64,000 nucleotides of DNA from Shewanella basaltis (GCF_023283885.1 NZ_JAKILA010000022.1:21779-85778); one strand, 5' to 3'. Shown: positions 47,307-57,622, numbered from the stretch's first letter. The notes: generated by a model not told the origin, from the sequence alone. Translations and numbers: made by a program.

Positions 47307-48326
47307 ATGAGAGCAACAATAAAGTACCGGTTAGTTTTTTTAGCCTTAATGGTAATCAGTTTTGTGATAGGTGTTCATTGGACACCAGAGGCGCTAGCTA
47401 GCGATACTGACAAGCGTGCTTTGTACCTAATTTCTGTACTGTATTTTGTGTTACTGCCATTGAGTTATTGGTATTGCATCATTAAAAAGGGGGCTCAAAA
47501 ACTATGGAAGATAATCATTGTTTTTAGTTTAAGTAGCCTAGTTGCGCGGCTAAGTTTTCCTGCTGAAGTGGCGCATTATTTTGAATTTATTGCTTGGCTT
47601 CGCTACCCGATTATTGCCGTGTTGTTGGTGATTGAACTGTATTTGATTGTGAGTGTGGTACGCGGCTTGTTTAAGGTGCGTAAACTAAAAGGTGATCCTC
47701 GAGTGGGCGCGGTTGAAACCTACCGTGAAGGCGATGAAAAAAGTTTAACGATTGCGCTGATTATGGCGAGCGAAGCGACAAACTGGTTTTATGCTATTGC
47801 GTGGTTTTCACGCAATCATCCGCCCGCTATTGCTAATATTCACTTACGTAGCGCCTCGCGCTGGCATGTGTGGTTGATGTTAACCGGTTGCATTATGGCA
47901 TCCTGTGGCAGTTATTTTCTATTGGTGTCATGGAGCGAGTGGGCTGCGATTATTGTCTCGAGCATTATCGGCTATACCTTAATGTCTATGGTGGCTAATC
48001 ATAGGTTGTCGCGTTATTACTCGTTGTATTTTATGAGAGATAACGTAGTGATTAACAATTCGTTGTGGGGATTTATGGTGATTAATTTGGCTGATATTGC
48101 CGATGTCACAAATCAGCCGTTAGCCAAAATAGATCAGGATGATTCTGAGACGATAAGCATTGGTCGCGGGCAAAGTAACGTCACTATTAAGCTAAATCGC
48201 CCGGAGATTTACCATGGCGGTATGGGGCAGTTACCGGAACCGATGACAGTGATGCATTTGAGTGTTGATGAGCCGCAGCAGTTAATTAATACACTCAATA
48301 ACGCTAGATTATTGAACGCGGCATAA
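47307..48326 (+). CDS. Hypothetical polytopic membrane protein
   Basis: This 339-residue protein has three or four hydrophobic segments in its first half (LVFLALMVISFVIGV, LISVLYFVLLPLSYWYCI, IIIVFSLSSLVARL, IIAVLLVIELYLIVSVV) and two more near residues 190-230 (VWLMLTGCIMASCGSYFLLV, AAIIVSSIIGYTLMSMV). A soluble C-terminal part follows. I do not recognise the family. A long spacer after the esterase pseudogene suggests its own promoter. It converges on the MazG/HisE-like gene. Confidence 0.75.
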   Translation: MRATIKYRLVFLALMVISFVIGVHWTPEALASDTDKRALYLISVLYFVLLPLSYWYCIIKKGAQKLWKIIIVFSLSSLVARLSFPAEVAHYFEFIAWLRYPIIAVLLVIELYLIVSVVRGLFKVRKLKGDPRVGAVETYREGDEKSLTIALIMASEATNWFYAIAWFSRNHPPAIANIHLRSASRWHVWLMLTGCIMASCGSYFLLVSWSEWAAIIVSSIIGYTLMSMVANHRLSRYYSLYFMRDNVVINNSLWGFMVINLADIADVTNQPLAKIDQDDSETISIGRGQSNVTIKLNRPEIYHGGMGQLPEPMTVMHLSVDEPQQLINTLNNARLLNAA

Positions 48327-48328
48327 AA

Positions 48329-48367
48329 CCGATAAAAAATGCGCATATTAAGCGCATTTTTTATCGG
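48329..48367. terminator. Bidirectional terminator between convergent genes
   Basis: CCGATAAAAAATGCGC pairs with GCGCATTTTTTATCGG around a seven-base loop. The T/A runs lie inside the arms, giving termination in both directions. Confidence 0.88.
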
Positions 48368-48381
48368 CTAAATAAGTGCAA

Positions 48382-48960
48382 TTAATTTTGCACTAAGCTT
48401 GTTAAGTCTGCCGGGCGGTAATAAACCGATTTTAACACCTTGCCTTGACGCACGACTTTACCGTCCATTTCAACGTCTCTAGCGCACTTAGCGATGATAA
48501 AATCACCTTTTTTACTGCCAACAATATCAACACCTTGTTTGGCGTAATGGGCGATGGTTTCGCTCAGTTCTTGCTCATTGCGGCACACTTTGCTCATGTT
48601 ACTTGAGTGAACTTCATCCCAACATTGAATGAAGTCGATTTCGCGGTTTTTGGCAACGTTTAACAGTAAATCGATAAGATAGCTAATCTCAATACGAGAG
48701 CTTACTTCGGTGGCTCCTAGGTGTACTAGGCGGCCCATTAATACATAAACTGAGTCTACTATTGCATCGGCTTGTTCAATACGTGAGTCTGCTTCTGCAA
48801 GTTCGGTCATTTCTTCAATAATTAAAGAGGTATGCAAGGTGTCGGCGTTATCATCTAGACTTGCAGGCTGGTTGACGGGCAAATCAAAGGTGGTGCGAAA
48901 CTCGACAATGTCGCGGTATAAATGTTCAAAAATAGGTTGGCTTAATTGGCTGAGTTTCAT
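48382..48960 (-). CDS. MazG/HisE-like all-alpha NTP pyrophosphohydrolase-superfamily protein
   Basis: This 192-residue protein has a first half typical of the all-alpha NTP-PPase superfamily (EFRTTFDLPVNQPASL, the acidic IIEEMTELAEAD, then a second acidic helix with DAIVDSVYVLMG). Together these form the metal-binding Glu/Asp set. The C-terminal part (RDVEMDGKVVRQGKVLKSVYYRPADL) is outside that fold. It is likely to hydrolyse a nucleoside triphosphate or related pyrophosphate; substrate unknown. AAGG precedes the ATG. Confidence 0.8.
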   Translation of the reverse strand: MKLSQLSQPIFEHLYRDIVEFRTTFDLPVNQPASLDDNADTLHTSLIIEEMTELAEADSRIEQADAIVDSVYVLMGRLVHLGATEVSSRIEISYLIDLLLNVAKNREIDFIQCWDEVHSSNMSKVCRNEQELSETIAHYAKQGVDIVGSKKGDFIIAKCARDVEMDGKVVRQGKVLKSVYYRPADLTSLVQN

Positions 48961-49010
48961 GGCATTACCTTAATTGTATAGATGGATAAATCATCAATTG
49001 AACCTGATAA

Positions 49011-49034
49011 AAAACCGACACACTTGCCGGTTTT
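49011..49034 (-). terminator. Rho-independent terminator after fre
   Basis: AAAACCG pairs with CGGTTTT around a ten-base loop; the minus-strand side continues with T residues. It ends the ubiD-fre strand run. Confidence 0.65.
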
Positions 49035-49060
49035 ATGGGCGTCAATCACACGTGTACTCT

Positions 49061-49759
49061 TTACTTAATAAATGCGAATGCATCGCCATATAAGTGCGCT
49101 TCTTCAACGCCGAGTTCGCGAAACACTTCCCGTGCGGCACCAACCATGTCAAATCGGCCAGCAATGTAAATGTCGTAACCATTTAAGCTAATGAAATCGT
49201 GCTTAATTTGTTCGAGCAAATTTGCTTGCTTACCTTGCCAGTTAGCGCTTGCCTGTTCAATTGTTGGAATAAACTCTAACCATTCATAGTCATCATGCCA
49301 CTGGCGCGCTATTTCTTGGTAGTACATGGCGTCTTCATTACGGCAACCCCAATACAACTTGGTGTTGATGGTTTCGCCGCTGGCAATTTGCTGTTCGACG
49401 ATGCTTTTTATGTAGGAGAAACCAGTGCCACCAGCAATGAGTATACGAGGTCTGCGACTGTCGCTACGTAAATATGCATCACCTGCAGGAGCTTCAATAT
49501 CGATATGGGAAGCGCTTTGTAAACGCTCTACAACCTGCATTGGGTAGCTTTCGCTTACGGCTGCACCAATATGCAATTCAATTAGCGCGGAATTAGGCGC
49601 AGAAGCGATAGAAAAAGGACGTTTGTCTTTTTCACCCATGACTACACACAAGTATTGACCGGCTTTAAAATCAAAAGCGGTTTCTGGTTTTAGTAACACT
49701 TGATAAACAGCGTCATTAAATGGAGTGACTTTTTCAATTTGACAACGAATGGTTTTCAT
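49061..49759 (-). CDS. fre: NAD(P)H-flavin reductase
   Basis: This 232-residue ferredoxin-reductase-type enzyme has an N-terminal flavin domain with RPFSIASAP, followed by the NAD-binding part (ILIAGGTGFSYIKSIVEQ) and a C-terminal YGDAFAF. It reduces free riboflavin or FMN with NAD(P)H and can supply reduced flavin to Fe(III), oxygen and flavoenzymes. It follows ubiD on the same strand, as in E. coli, though 113 bp separates them. Confidence 0.95.
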   Translation of the reverse strand: MKTIRCQIEKVTPFNDAVYQVLLKPETAFDFKAGQYLCVVMGEKDKRPFSIASAPNSALIELHIGAAVSESYPMQVVERLQSASHIDIEAPAGDAYLRSDSRRPRILIAGGTGFSYIKSIVEQQIASGETINTKLYWGCRNEDAMYYQEIARQWHDDYEWLEFIPTIEQASANWQGKQANLLEQIKHDFISLNGYDIYIAGRFDMVGAAREVFRELGVEEAHLYGDAFAFIK

Positions 49760-49872
49760 CTAACGTCCTTTAAGCCCTTTTTAAAATTTATCAAACACTT
49801 AATTATAGTTAATAACCGACTAACAGGATCACTTTGGGTTGTTTGACCGGCATTGATCATGAGGTTAGCCCT

Positions 49873-51354
49873 TTAAAGTGTTGGTCTGTCTTCTATACCG
49901 AGTTCATCCCAGATGGCGTCTACTTTTTGTTTTACTTGTGGGTCCATCACAATTGGCGTACCCCATTCTCTTGTGGTTTCACCAGGCCATTTGTTGGTGG
50001 CATCCAAGCCCATTTTTGAGCCTAATCCGGCCACTGGAGAGGCAAAGTCAAGATAATCGATTGGGGTATTATCCACCAACATGGTATCGCGTGTTGGGTC
50101 CATTCGAGTGGTAATGGCCCAAATCACATCTTGCCAGTCACGACAATTGACGTCCTCATCAACAATGACAATGAACTTAGTGTACATAAATTGGCGCAAG
50201 AAAGACCATGCGCCCATCATGACTCGCTTAGCATGCCCTGGGTATTGTTTGCGAATCGATATTACTGCCATGCGATAAGAGCAGCCTTCTGGCGGTAAAT
50301 AAAAGTCGATAATTTCAGGGTATTGCTTACGCAAAATTGGCACAAACACTTCGTTTAAGGCAACGCCCAACATAGCTGGCTCATCGGGTGGACGGCCGGT
50401 ATAGGTGCTGTGATAAATCGCGTCTTTGCGGTGAGTAATGTGAGTAACTGTAAACACCGGAAATGAGTCTGTTTCGTTGTAATAACCTGTATGATCGCCA
50501 TAAGGGCCTTCTTCAGCGGTTTCATCTGGGTCAATATACCCTTCTAAAATAATCTCGCTGGTGGCCGGCACTTCTAAGTCACAGCTAATGGCTTTGCACA
50601 CCTCGGTGCGTTCACCGCGCAGTAAACCGGCAAAGGCGTATTCGCTCATCGAGTCTGGTACAGGGGTTACAGCACCTAAAATGGTCACAGGATCACTGCC
50701 TAATGCCACCACTACAGGATAACGCTCGCCGGGGTGTTGCTGTTTAAAGTCTTTAAAGTCTAATGCGCCGCCACGATGATCTAGCCAACGCATAATGAGC
50801 TTGTTTTTGCCCAATAACTGTTGGCGGTATATACCTAAGTTTTGGCGTTTTTGTCGTGGGCCTTTGGTGATGGTTAACCCCCAGGTGACCAGTGGCGCGA
50901 CATCTCCAGGCCAGCAATGTTGAATTGGTAAGGCGGTGAGATCGACTTCGTCCCCTGTTTTGACCACTTGTTGACAAGGTGGGTTGCGTACTGTTTTAGG
51001 CGGCATGTTGAGTGCCTGCTTAAACATAGGGATTTTAGCAATTGCATCTTTAAAGCCGCTTGGTGGCTCAGGCTCTTTTAAAAAGGCCAATAGTTCACCC
51101 ACCTCACGCAGTGCCAGTGGGTCGTCTTTTCCCAATGCCATGGCGACACGTTTAGGTGTACCAAATAGGTTAACCAATACAGGCATAGAATGATTTTTAG
51201 GATTTTCAAATAGCAGCGCAGGACCGCCCGATCGTAATACGCGATCAGCAATCTCAGTCATTTCTAAATAAGGGTCAACGGGGTAGCTAATACGTTTTAG
51301 CTCGCCATTTGCTTCTAAATGATCAATGAAGCTGCGTAAGTCCTTAAAACTCAT
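49873..51354 (-). CDS. ubiD: 4-hydroxy-3-polyprenylbenzoate decarboxylase
   Basis: This 493-residue UbiD-family decarboxylase starts [22 protein letters not shown] and contains [19 protein letters not shown] (prenyl-FMN and metal-binding region) and the conserved [12 protein letters not shown] with the catalytic acid. It removes the carboxylate in ubiquinone synthesis and needs the prenylated flavin made by UbiX, which is not in the window. The adjacent fre gene may help supply reduced flavin. Confidence 0.96.
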   Translation of the reverse strand: MSFKDLRSFIDHLEANGELKRISYPVDPYLEMTEIADRVLRSGGPALLFENPKNHSMPVLVNLFGTPKRVAMALGKDDPLALREVGELLAFLKEPEPPSGFKDAIAKIPMFKQALNMPPKTVRNPPCQQVVKTGDEVDLTALPIQHCWPGDVAPLVTWGLTITKGPRQKRQNLGIYRQQLLGKNKLIMRWLDHRGGALDFKDFKQQHPGERYPVVVALGSDPVTILGAVTPVPDSMSEYAFAGLLRGERTEVCKAISCDLEVPATSEIILEGYIDPDETAEEGPYGDHTGYYNETDSFPVFTVTHITHRKDAIYHSTYTGRPPDEPAMLGVALNEVFVPILRKQYPEIIDFYLPPEGCSYRMAVISIRKQYPGHAKRVMMGAWSFLRQFMYTKFIVIVDEDVNCRDWQDVIWAITTRMDPTRDTMLVDNTPIDYLDFASPVAGLGSKMGLDATNKWPGETTREWGTPIVMDPQVKQKVDAIWDELGIEDRPTL

Positions 51355-51495
51355 GTTTACCGCCTGAATATCAAATCCAATATGGCGCGCACTATAGCAT
51401 TTTTCTAATTTAGGGTTAAGCCAAAATGGAGGATATCGACTTTATCTAGACTTAGCGTAAAATGAACCTGGTGTTTGACGATGTTGAGGTGACCC

Positions 51496-52089
51496 ATGCT
51501 ACGAGATAATTCCCCTGTATTGCTGAGTGTTGCTACAGTGAGCGCTTGTTTATTGTCGAGCCTTGTTGTGGTGGCGAATGCAAAAGAGCCTTTATCCAAT
51601 GAGCAATTAAACCGCCATTCACATTCTGTGGGTAAGCAACATGATGGCCGTCATCATACTGAACGTAGAACTCGTCATCGAGATCCGTGGCGTTGGAGTG
51701 TGGGCTGGAATACAGGTTGGGGGAGTCACGATGCGTGGGGTCCGAGTATAGGGATTGGTTGGAATAACCACTTTGATACTTGGTATGGCACTGGTTGGTG
51801 GAGGGATAATTATCGTCGCCATGATCCCTTTTACCCTTATCAGACGGTTAATGTTGTGCCTGCTGTACGTCAAAGGGTGATCGAAGTCCCTGTGGTTGCG
51901 CCGCGAGTGGTTTCCGTCCCCCAGCGCACCACAACAGCAACCTCAGTGAGCCAAGGGCTCACGAGTTTGCCTGAGAATGCTAAAGTGATTCAACGTGAGA
52001 GTGGCACTGTATATGAGTGGCAGGGCGTAGAGTATTATTTTGACTGGAATACCCAAACTTACGAATTAGCTAACACAGTGACGCCATGA
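51496..52089 (+). CDS. Secreted Trp/Gly/His/Arg-rich hypothetical protein
   Basis: This 197-residue protein has an N-terminal hydrophobic export signal (LLSVATVSACLLSSLVVVANA). A central region is dense in Trp, Gly, His and Arg (for example WNTGWGSHDAWGPSIGIGW). A valine/proline-rich linker follows (VIEVPVVAPRVVSVPQ), then a C-terminal VYEWQGVEYYFDWNTQTYE like the ending of DUF6515-type proteins. Function is unknown; it is likely cell-envelope associated. Its last 31 bp overlaps the convergent GGDEF gene. Confidence 0.78.
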   Translation: MLRDNSPVLLSVATVSACLLSSLVVVANAKEPLSNEQLNRHSHSVGKQHDGRHHTERRTRHRDPWRWSVGWNTGWGSHDAWGPSIGIGWNNHFDTWYGTGWWRDNYRRHDPFYPYQTVNVVPAVRQRVIEVPVVAPRVVSVPQRTTTATSVSQGLTSLPENAKVIQRESGTVYEWQGVEYYFDWNTQTYELANTVTP

Positions 52090-53387
52090 TCGCTTTGATA
52101 GAAACAATACTCAATGCTGTTATCTGCTTTGGCGCGGTACATGGCAGTGTCTGCTGCGCTAATTAATTCTCGGCTGGTGGTTCCATGTTTAGGAAGTACG
52201 CTTATACCAATACTGGCCCCGACTTCCAACTGATGAGTGGATATGTTCATCGGCATTTTGATGACAGTTAATAATTGCGTTATTTTTTGATCAATATCGA
52301 TAGGTTCTGCAATCAAATCTAGCCAGACGACAAATTCATCTCCACCTAGCCTGCCAACAATATCTGTCGATCTTAGGTGGTTGCGTAACCGTTGGGCAAT
52401 GATAACGATAACCTCATCTCCAACACTGTGTCCTAGTGTATCGTTAATGTGCTTAAATTTGTTTAAATCGATAAACAGTAATGCAGCCTGATCGTCTGAT
52501 CGTAAATCTCTTGCGATGGCGTTATCGATTTTTTTAATAAATGCGCGCCGATTATAAATACCAGTTAACTCGTCATGTTCGGCTAAAAAAATCAGTCTAT
52601 CTTGTTGTTCGATGAGCTTACGGGTTTGCCTGTCTACCTCTTGTTTTAGACTGTCTTTTTTGACCGTAATTTGTGTCAGTGAATATTTCATGTTATTAAA
52701 ATTATTCGCCAATGCAGACAGTTCATCATCGTCACTGAAGACGATTCGACTGGTTAAATCACCCGACGCGAGCGCTTCCATGCCTTGATTTATTGAGTTC
52801 AATCCATTTCTGAAGCGGGATAACGTCCTAAAGGACCAGGCCGTGATCAAGGTGGTTAATAATAGCAGCACGGCTCCAACTAACCAGAGTAAGGTTTGTT
52901 GTTTCTTTTTGGCCTGTTTAATCGACAGTTGATGCAGGTTAAACATTTCTTCGGTCATTTCTTCAATGACCATGCTGTATTTCGCTTTAAATAAGCGTTC
53001 CGCCTTTGATGCGGCAACATTATCGGTTTGTGTACTGTGATGGCTATTTTGAGTGTTAATCAATGCTCTAACGTTGGTGTTAAGCCGGTTAAGGTTTTGG
53101 ATAATGATTTTTTGCTGCACGTCCCAATCAATGTTTTGTGATAATTCGGCGGCCAATTCAGCTTGACGATTGTTAAGTTCTATCAAGCCTTGTTTATCTG
53201 TGTATTCCTGATACAGCCACAATTGACTGCGGAGGCTATCAATACTGAGTTGCAGCTTCATTGAGTAGTTAAGCTGACGATAAATTTGTTGCTGGTAATT
53301 ATGAACTTGAATAAGCGATAACCCGACAATTAATGTCAGTAAAGAACACAAAATAGCGGTGAGCTTCAGTCGCCTTGATAGCATCAT
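52059..53387 (-). CDS. Membrane GGDEF diguanylate cyclase with periplasmic sensor and HAMP-like segment
   Basis: This 442-residue protein has an N-terminal span (TAILCSLLTLIVGLSLI), a helical periplasmic region of about 140 residues, a second span (TLLWLVGAVLLLLTTLITAW), a HAMP-like segment and a C-terminal GGDEF domain with an intact GGDEF at residues 348-352. It should synthesise c-di-GMP. Its start is 3 bp from the stop of the upstream substrate-binding lipoprotein gene, so the two form an operon. The lipoprotein probably feeds the periplasmic sensor. Confidence 0.9.
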   Translation of the reverse strand: MMLSRRLKLTAILCSLLTLIVGLSLIQVHNYQQQIYRQLNYSMKLQLSIDSLRSQLWLYQEYTDKQGLIELNNRQAELAAELSQNIDWDVQQKIIIQNLNRLNTNVRALINTQNSHHSTQTDNVAASKAERLFKAKYSMVIEEMTEEMFNLHQLSIKQAKKKQQTLLWLVGAVLLLLTTLITAWSFRTLSRFRNGLNSINQGMEALASGDLTSRIVFSDDDELSALANNFNNMKYSLTQITVKKDSLKQEVDRQTRKLIEQQDRLIFLAEHDELTGIYNRRAFIKKIDNAIARDLRSDDQAALLFIDLNKFKHINDTLGHSVGDEVIVIIAQRLRNHLRSTDIVGRLGGDEFVVWLDLIAEPIDIDQKITQLLTVIKMPMNISTHQLEVGASIGISVLPKHGTTSRELISAADTAMYRAKADNSIEYCFYQSDHGVTVLANS

Positions 53388-53390
53388 AAC

Positions 53391-54398
53391 TTACCAACCA
53401 GCCTCTTTGTTGTTAAATGTTTCAAGTAGTTGCCTGTCAATAACTTGCCTAAAGTCGACACGGTTTTCTTTAGGCACTAATTGGTTATCAATGGCCCATT
53501 GACTTTGAGTTTGAATATTAGAAAAAAGCGCATTACTGAGCGATAACCTAAAAGTATAATCTGCCCACGAATATTGGAGTTGCGATGGGGCAATATTCAG
53601 CGTTTGGCTTAGTATTTCTTGCGCATGTTTTGGGTGTTTATGTATGTAGATAATGGCTTCGCTGATACTTTTGAGCAGTGCCTGCTTATCATTGTTGTCT
53701 ACAGTAGATTGTTTCATTCCGATTAAATTAAACGAAAGATGATATAAGCCTCGGCTATTGATGATTTCAGGTTTTGTGGCTATTTGCTCTAACAACATGT
53801 ACCCAAGCGGTTCCCAAGCAGAAATAATGTCTACTTGATTATCGAGTAATGCTGGAATGAGTTGAGCTGGCGTTAAGTAAACTCGCTTAATGGGTAAATG
53901 AGTTTTATTGTGCATAATCAACAAACTGTCTAGAAAAAACTCACTTGCACTGCCTTTGATTACACCAATGCGTGTATTGGCAATATGATCGAGCTGTCGA
54001 TATTTTTCTGGTGTTAAGCTAAGTAATTTAACATCGTTGTCAGACTCAACAAAACTGGCCATTACAGCAAAATCAGTTCGTTGAAAACTATTGAACATAA
54101 CAACGGTTTCAGAAGCCGTAGCAAAATCCACTTGCTGATTAACTAAAGCATTAAAGCATTTTACCCCGCCATCAAACCTTTCGAGTTTGACGTGTAAGTT
54201 ATTATTCGCAAAAAAGCCCATTTTTTCAGCAATAAAAAATGGTGCCGACAATGGGGTATTAGACACAGCAATGGTGATAGCCTTTTTTTTGCTTACACTG
54301 TTTCGGTTGGTTTTTTCTGCAACATCACAGCCGGTGACACAGCCAAGAATACCCATGAGGATCATTATAAAAACGCATTTTTTAATAATTGTAGTCAT
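53391..54398 (-). CDS. Substrate-binding lipoprotein (NMT1/SsuA-like) paired with GGDEF protein
   Basis: This 335-residue ABC-type periplasmic binding protein has a lipobox (a cysteine at residue 20 or 24, in ILGCVTGC) and a mature two-lobe fold. The N-terminal block SNTPLSAPFFIAEKMGFF and the central ISAWEPLGYML are like those of NMT1/SsuA-type binders of thiamine precursors, taurine or sulfonates. No transport permease or ATPase is near, so it is more likely a sensor subunit for the co-transcribed GGDEF protein than an uptake component. Ligand unknown. Confidence 0.87.
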   Translation of the reverse strand: MTTIIKKCVFIMILMGILGCVTGCDVAEKTNRNSVSKKKAITIAVSNTPLSAPFFIAEKMGFFANNNLHVKLERFDGGVKCFNALVNQQVDFATASETVVMFNSFQRTDFAVMASFVESDNDVKLLSLTPEKYRQLDHIANTRIGVIKGSASEFFLDSLLIMHNKTHLPIKRVYLTPAQLIPALLDNQVDIISAWEPLGYMLLEQIATKPEIINSRGLYHLSFNLIGMKQSTVDNNDKQALLKSISEAIIYIHKHPKHAQEILSQTLNIAPSQLQYSWADYTFRLSLSNALFSNIQTQSQWAIDNQLVPKENRVDFRQVIDRQLLETFNNKEAGW

Positions 54399-54601
54399 TC
54401 GTTACGTTCAATCAGTATTCGTTATGAGTAATTGTAGTTAGCGTATTGATTGTTGCTTGAATATTTTACATATTTTTAATACTTGCCATGTTCGGCAATA
54501 ACCATACAGGATTTGTATGGCGTTAAGCTAGTTAAGGTTTTAAATAGCCTGTACCGGTAAATTATAAAAGTGATACGTTTGTTCATTTACACTATCAAAG
54601 G

Positions 54602-57600
54602 TCACTGACATTGCTTCAATAATAATGGCTGAATGTGTTTCAGTATTTGTTCTGCTTGTTGAAACTTTAGATTACTAATTGCGTTTTTTAAGGCGCTATA
54701 ATTTTCAGGATCAAGTGCATTAATAATATGAGCAAGTTTAGGAAACGTATTCGTGGCATTCATATTAAAGGTGTTAACTTCCTCTATTAATGTGTTGAAC
54801 AGGCTGACAGTTTCGTTAGTGATAGTGATAGATGATACTACTTCAAGCGGTGGCGTTTGAGGGTGTTCAGTGTGAAGTAACTCGAGTAAGCCTTTAGCAA
54901 TAGGCTTGACCTGATTGATTTGTATTGTCAGTTCATTTAATCCCGGTGTTGCATCATATTTATCATCTGCCTTTATCATTGCTTCTTGTTGTTTGGCAAA
55001 TTGTGCTAAATGGGTAAACCCTAAGGTTGCTGCAGAGCTTTTTAGGCTATGAAATAGTATTTTACACTCACTATTGTCTCGATTCTCCAGCAAGGCGATA
55101 TCTGCATATTGGGTTAACTCTTCAATAAATAGCTCCAGCGCTTTGAGGTAAACAGCATTATTATGACTTAAGCGAGAAAGTGCACCTTGATAATCGATGT
55201 GTTGTGTTTGGCAATATGCTTCTATCTTATTTTTTGCATCGAGTTCTTCATTGAGTGGTGTGGCTATTTCATCGCGCCGATTGTGGTGTGATACAAGAGG
55301 GGTTGCTGTAGGGCGTTCATTACGCAATGGCTTACTTAACAGCGGCGCCTTGGGATGTGTTGCTGTGATAGCTTTTATTTCAATAAAAATAAACTCAGCA
55401 TGATTCATGTTGATTAACGATGCCGACATAATCACATCTATTGACGGACTGTTTAAGGTGTGGATTTTGTATGTAATTTCATTGTGCTGGGCATTAAGTA
55501 AGCGATGTTTAAGGCTGTGCCATGTTTGATCATTTTCGTGAATCAGGACATCGTCAATATGATGAAGGTGTCCGTTTGTGGCGCTGTAACCTAACATAGT
55601 ATTTGCATGCTTGTTGCTGAGGATAATATCTCCTTCAGAATTGACCCATAAAAGCATATTACGTGAGCAATTTATTGCGCTATTGAGTAAATGCAGTTGT
55701 TTGTGCAGCGCATTTTTCTCGGTAAGATCTTCTGCGACAAATACAAACCCTGTGGTGCCAATGTTGCGCTGCATCGTTGCCGACACATGTAGGTTTACCT
55801 GTTTATACTCGCCATATTTTTGTTTTAAATCGCACGATAAAGTGATGTGCTGATACTGTTTTAACTGGGTGTCGATAAAACTAAATATGTCTTTAGCCGC
55901 TTGAGGCATGCTCTCACGTGAGTGTGTGTTGTCATCTTGCGGGTTAAGTAACGTTACATGTTTGATGAGCTCGACTAGATTGCGCTTTGCGACCATTTCG
56001 TCGTGACTAAAGCGTAAGCTTTGTTCTGCGCCGCTACTAAAAAATGTAATAAGACCCACAGCGTCTGTTGCAATAATAACCACTTTGCTGCTGTTTAAAA
56101 TATTTTGTTGGAATAAGTTGGCCTGTTCAATTTCGATAGTATTTTCATCGACTTTTGTTTTTAATTCAATGTTATGTTGCTGTAACTGACTCTGTAATAG
56201 CTTAAAATCAGACACATCATTAATGGTAAAACTTGCCCCTAAAAACCGTTGGTCTTTAATGAGCGGCGTAATAGAAAGGACGAGCGAGCGATTTTCTCGT
56301 TCATGTTGAGGTTGGTAATTAAATTCAATTTTGCTGACAGGCTCGCCTCTAGCGACTTTTTTAAAGTAAGCGATTAGCGTATCTGTTGAAATACTTTCGC
56401 TTAAGTAATTGATGATCGGCTTTTTACTCGAGTTTGGATTTAAATTAAAAATAACTTCAGCTGAATGGTTCCAATGTAAAATAGTAAAACTGCTGTCAAC
56501 GCCAATGAGACCATCTGAGGCATTATCAATAAAAGATGACAACGAGATTTTCTGCCTAATGTTTTCCATTCTTCGGGTGATATAGCGTAAAAAACTATGG
56601 AGGATAATAATGAGCAGCAGGGTAGAACCAAGTGTCATAATGAGATTTTTCTGTGGGTCGGCTAATTTAAGGTTGGCAATCCATTGTGCTGACGGTGTGA
56701 GGCTAATTTGCCAATGACGGCCGTAAATCTCAATTTTTCGGTGAGCTTGATGCGTTTCTTGGGTAAGTTGCGAGGGTAAAAAGAGAGATTTACTTGTGCT
56801 GCTCGTCTTTGCAGTACTGAAGAACGCAATGTTTTTTGTGGGGTTAATGTCGGTTATCTCAAGTGTTTGTCCACTGTTTTGCTCCGTTAAGCTTGCGAGG
56901 ATCTCGTTAATGAGTAGTGGAGCATAGACCCAGCCCAATACGTCTGGCATTGTTTTTTCGATGGTATTTTGTGGTGCAAAAATAGGCAATAATAATAAAA
57001 AGCCATGATTCACTTTGTTGTCTGCTTGAACCAAAGTGATCGGTGCGGTGAGTGAGGCTGTACCGGCTATGGCTGATGATATTGCTGCTCTTCTGCGGTT
57101 GACTTCTGAGCCGATATCTAACCCTACAGACTCTTTGTTAGGGCCTTCTGGCTCGATGTATTGCACAACAAATAATGGATCTTGCGGCGAGTCGAGTTGT
57201 GTGAGGGAAAAGGTGTTACCTCGGTCAAGACTGGCGCGTTGTAAAAAATGCGCTAACTTACTTTTGGGCACCATTTTTATCACTCCCATGCCACGTGCCC
57301 CTGGAAACTCTCTGGCGTAATCTCTACTCTGGAAGTAAGTTAAGTTGGCTTGATAATTAAAATGCTCAAAACCAATGGTATTAATGGCGCCACGTAATCC
57401 TTGTAAACCATATTCGAATTTATTTACTCGTTCTTTAACCTCTTGACTGACTTTATTTAAATCTTGTTCTAAGCTATTTTGAATTATGAGCGCATTATTT
57501 TTTTCGGCGGTATTTTTTAACGTAAATGCGATAAATAACCCTATAATCAAAAGCATGAGCGAGGTGAGGTTAGCCCATTTGTACGTATTGATTTGTGCAT

Positions 57601-57622
57601 CTTTTTTTAGCGTATTTATCAT
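54602..57622 (-). CDS. CHASE-PAS membrane sensor with C-terminal HPt domain, no kinase
   Basis: This 1006-residue protein has an N-terminal span (LTSLMLLIIGLFIAFTL), a CHASE-type extracytoplasmic domain (with FPGARGMGVIKMVPKSKL and YIEPEGPNKESVGLDIGSEVNRR) and a second span (LIMTLGSTLLLIIILHSFL). Three PAS-like domains follow. The C-terminal helical HPt has the phosphorylatable His858 in FHSLKSSAATLG. There is no HisKA, HATPase or GGDEF domain. ATG 57622 has AGGT seven bases upstream, better than an ATG at 57673. It diverges from the REC-GGDEF-EAL gene. Confidence 0.88.
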   Translation of the reverse strand: MINTLKKDAQINTYKWANLTSLMLLIIGLFIAFTLKNTAEKNNALIIQNSLEQDLNKVSQEVKERVNKFEYGLQGLRGAINTIGFEHFNYQANLTYFQSRDYAREFPGARGMGVIKMVPKSKLAHFLQRASLDRGNTFSLTQLDSPQDPLFVVQYIEPEGPNKESVGLDIGSEVNRRRAAISSAIAGTASLTAPITLVQADNKVNHGFLLLLPIFAPQNTIEKTMPDVLGWVYAPLLINEILASLTEQNSGQTLEITDINPTKNIAFFSTAKTSSTSKSLFLPSQLTQETHQAHRKIEIYGRHWQISLTPSAQWIANLKLADPQKNLIMTLGSTLLLIIILHSFLRYITRRMENIRQKISLSSFIDNASDGLIGVDSSFTILHWNHSAEVIFNLNPNSSKKPIINYLSESISTDTLIAYFKKVARGEPVSKIEFNYQPQHERENRSLVLSITPLIKDQRFLGASFTINDVSDFKLLQSQLQQHNIELKTKVDENTIEIEQANLFQQNILNSSKVVIIATDAVGLITFFSSGAEQSLRFSHDEMVAKRNLVELIKHVTLLNPQDDNTHSRESMPQAAKDIFSFIDTQLKQYQHITLSCDLKQKYGEYKQVNLHVSATMQRNIGTTGFVFVAEDLTEKNALHKQLHLLNSAINCSRNMLLWVNSEGDIILSNKHANTMLGYSATNGHLHHIDDVLIHENDQTWHSLKHRLLNAQHNEITYKIHTLNSPSIDVIMSASLINMNHAEFIFIEIKAITATHPKAPLLSKPLRNERPTATPLVSHHNRRDEIATPLNEELDAKNKIEAYCQTQHIDYQGALSRLSHNNAVYLKALELFIEELTQYADIALLENRDNSECKILFHSLKSSAATLGFTHLAQFAKQQEAMIKADDKYDATPGLNELTIQINQVKPIAKGLLELLHTEHPQTPPLEVVSSITITNETVSLFNTLIEEVNTFNMNATNTFPKLAHIINALDPENYSALKNAISNLKFQQAEQILKHIQPLLLKQCQ

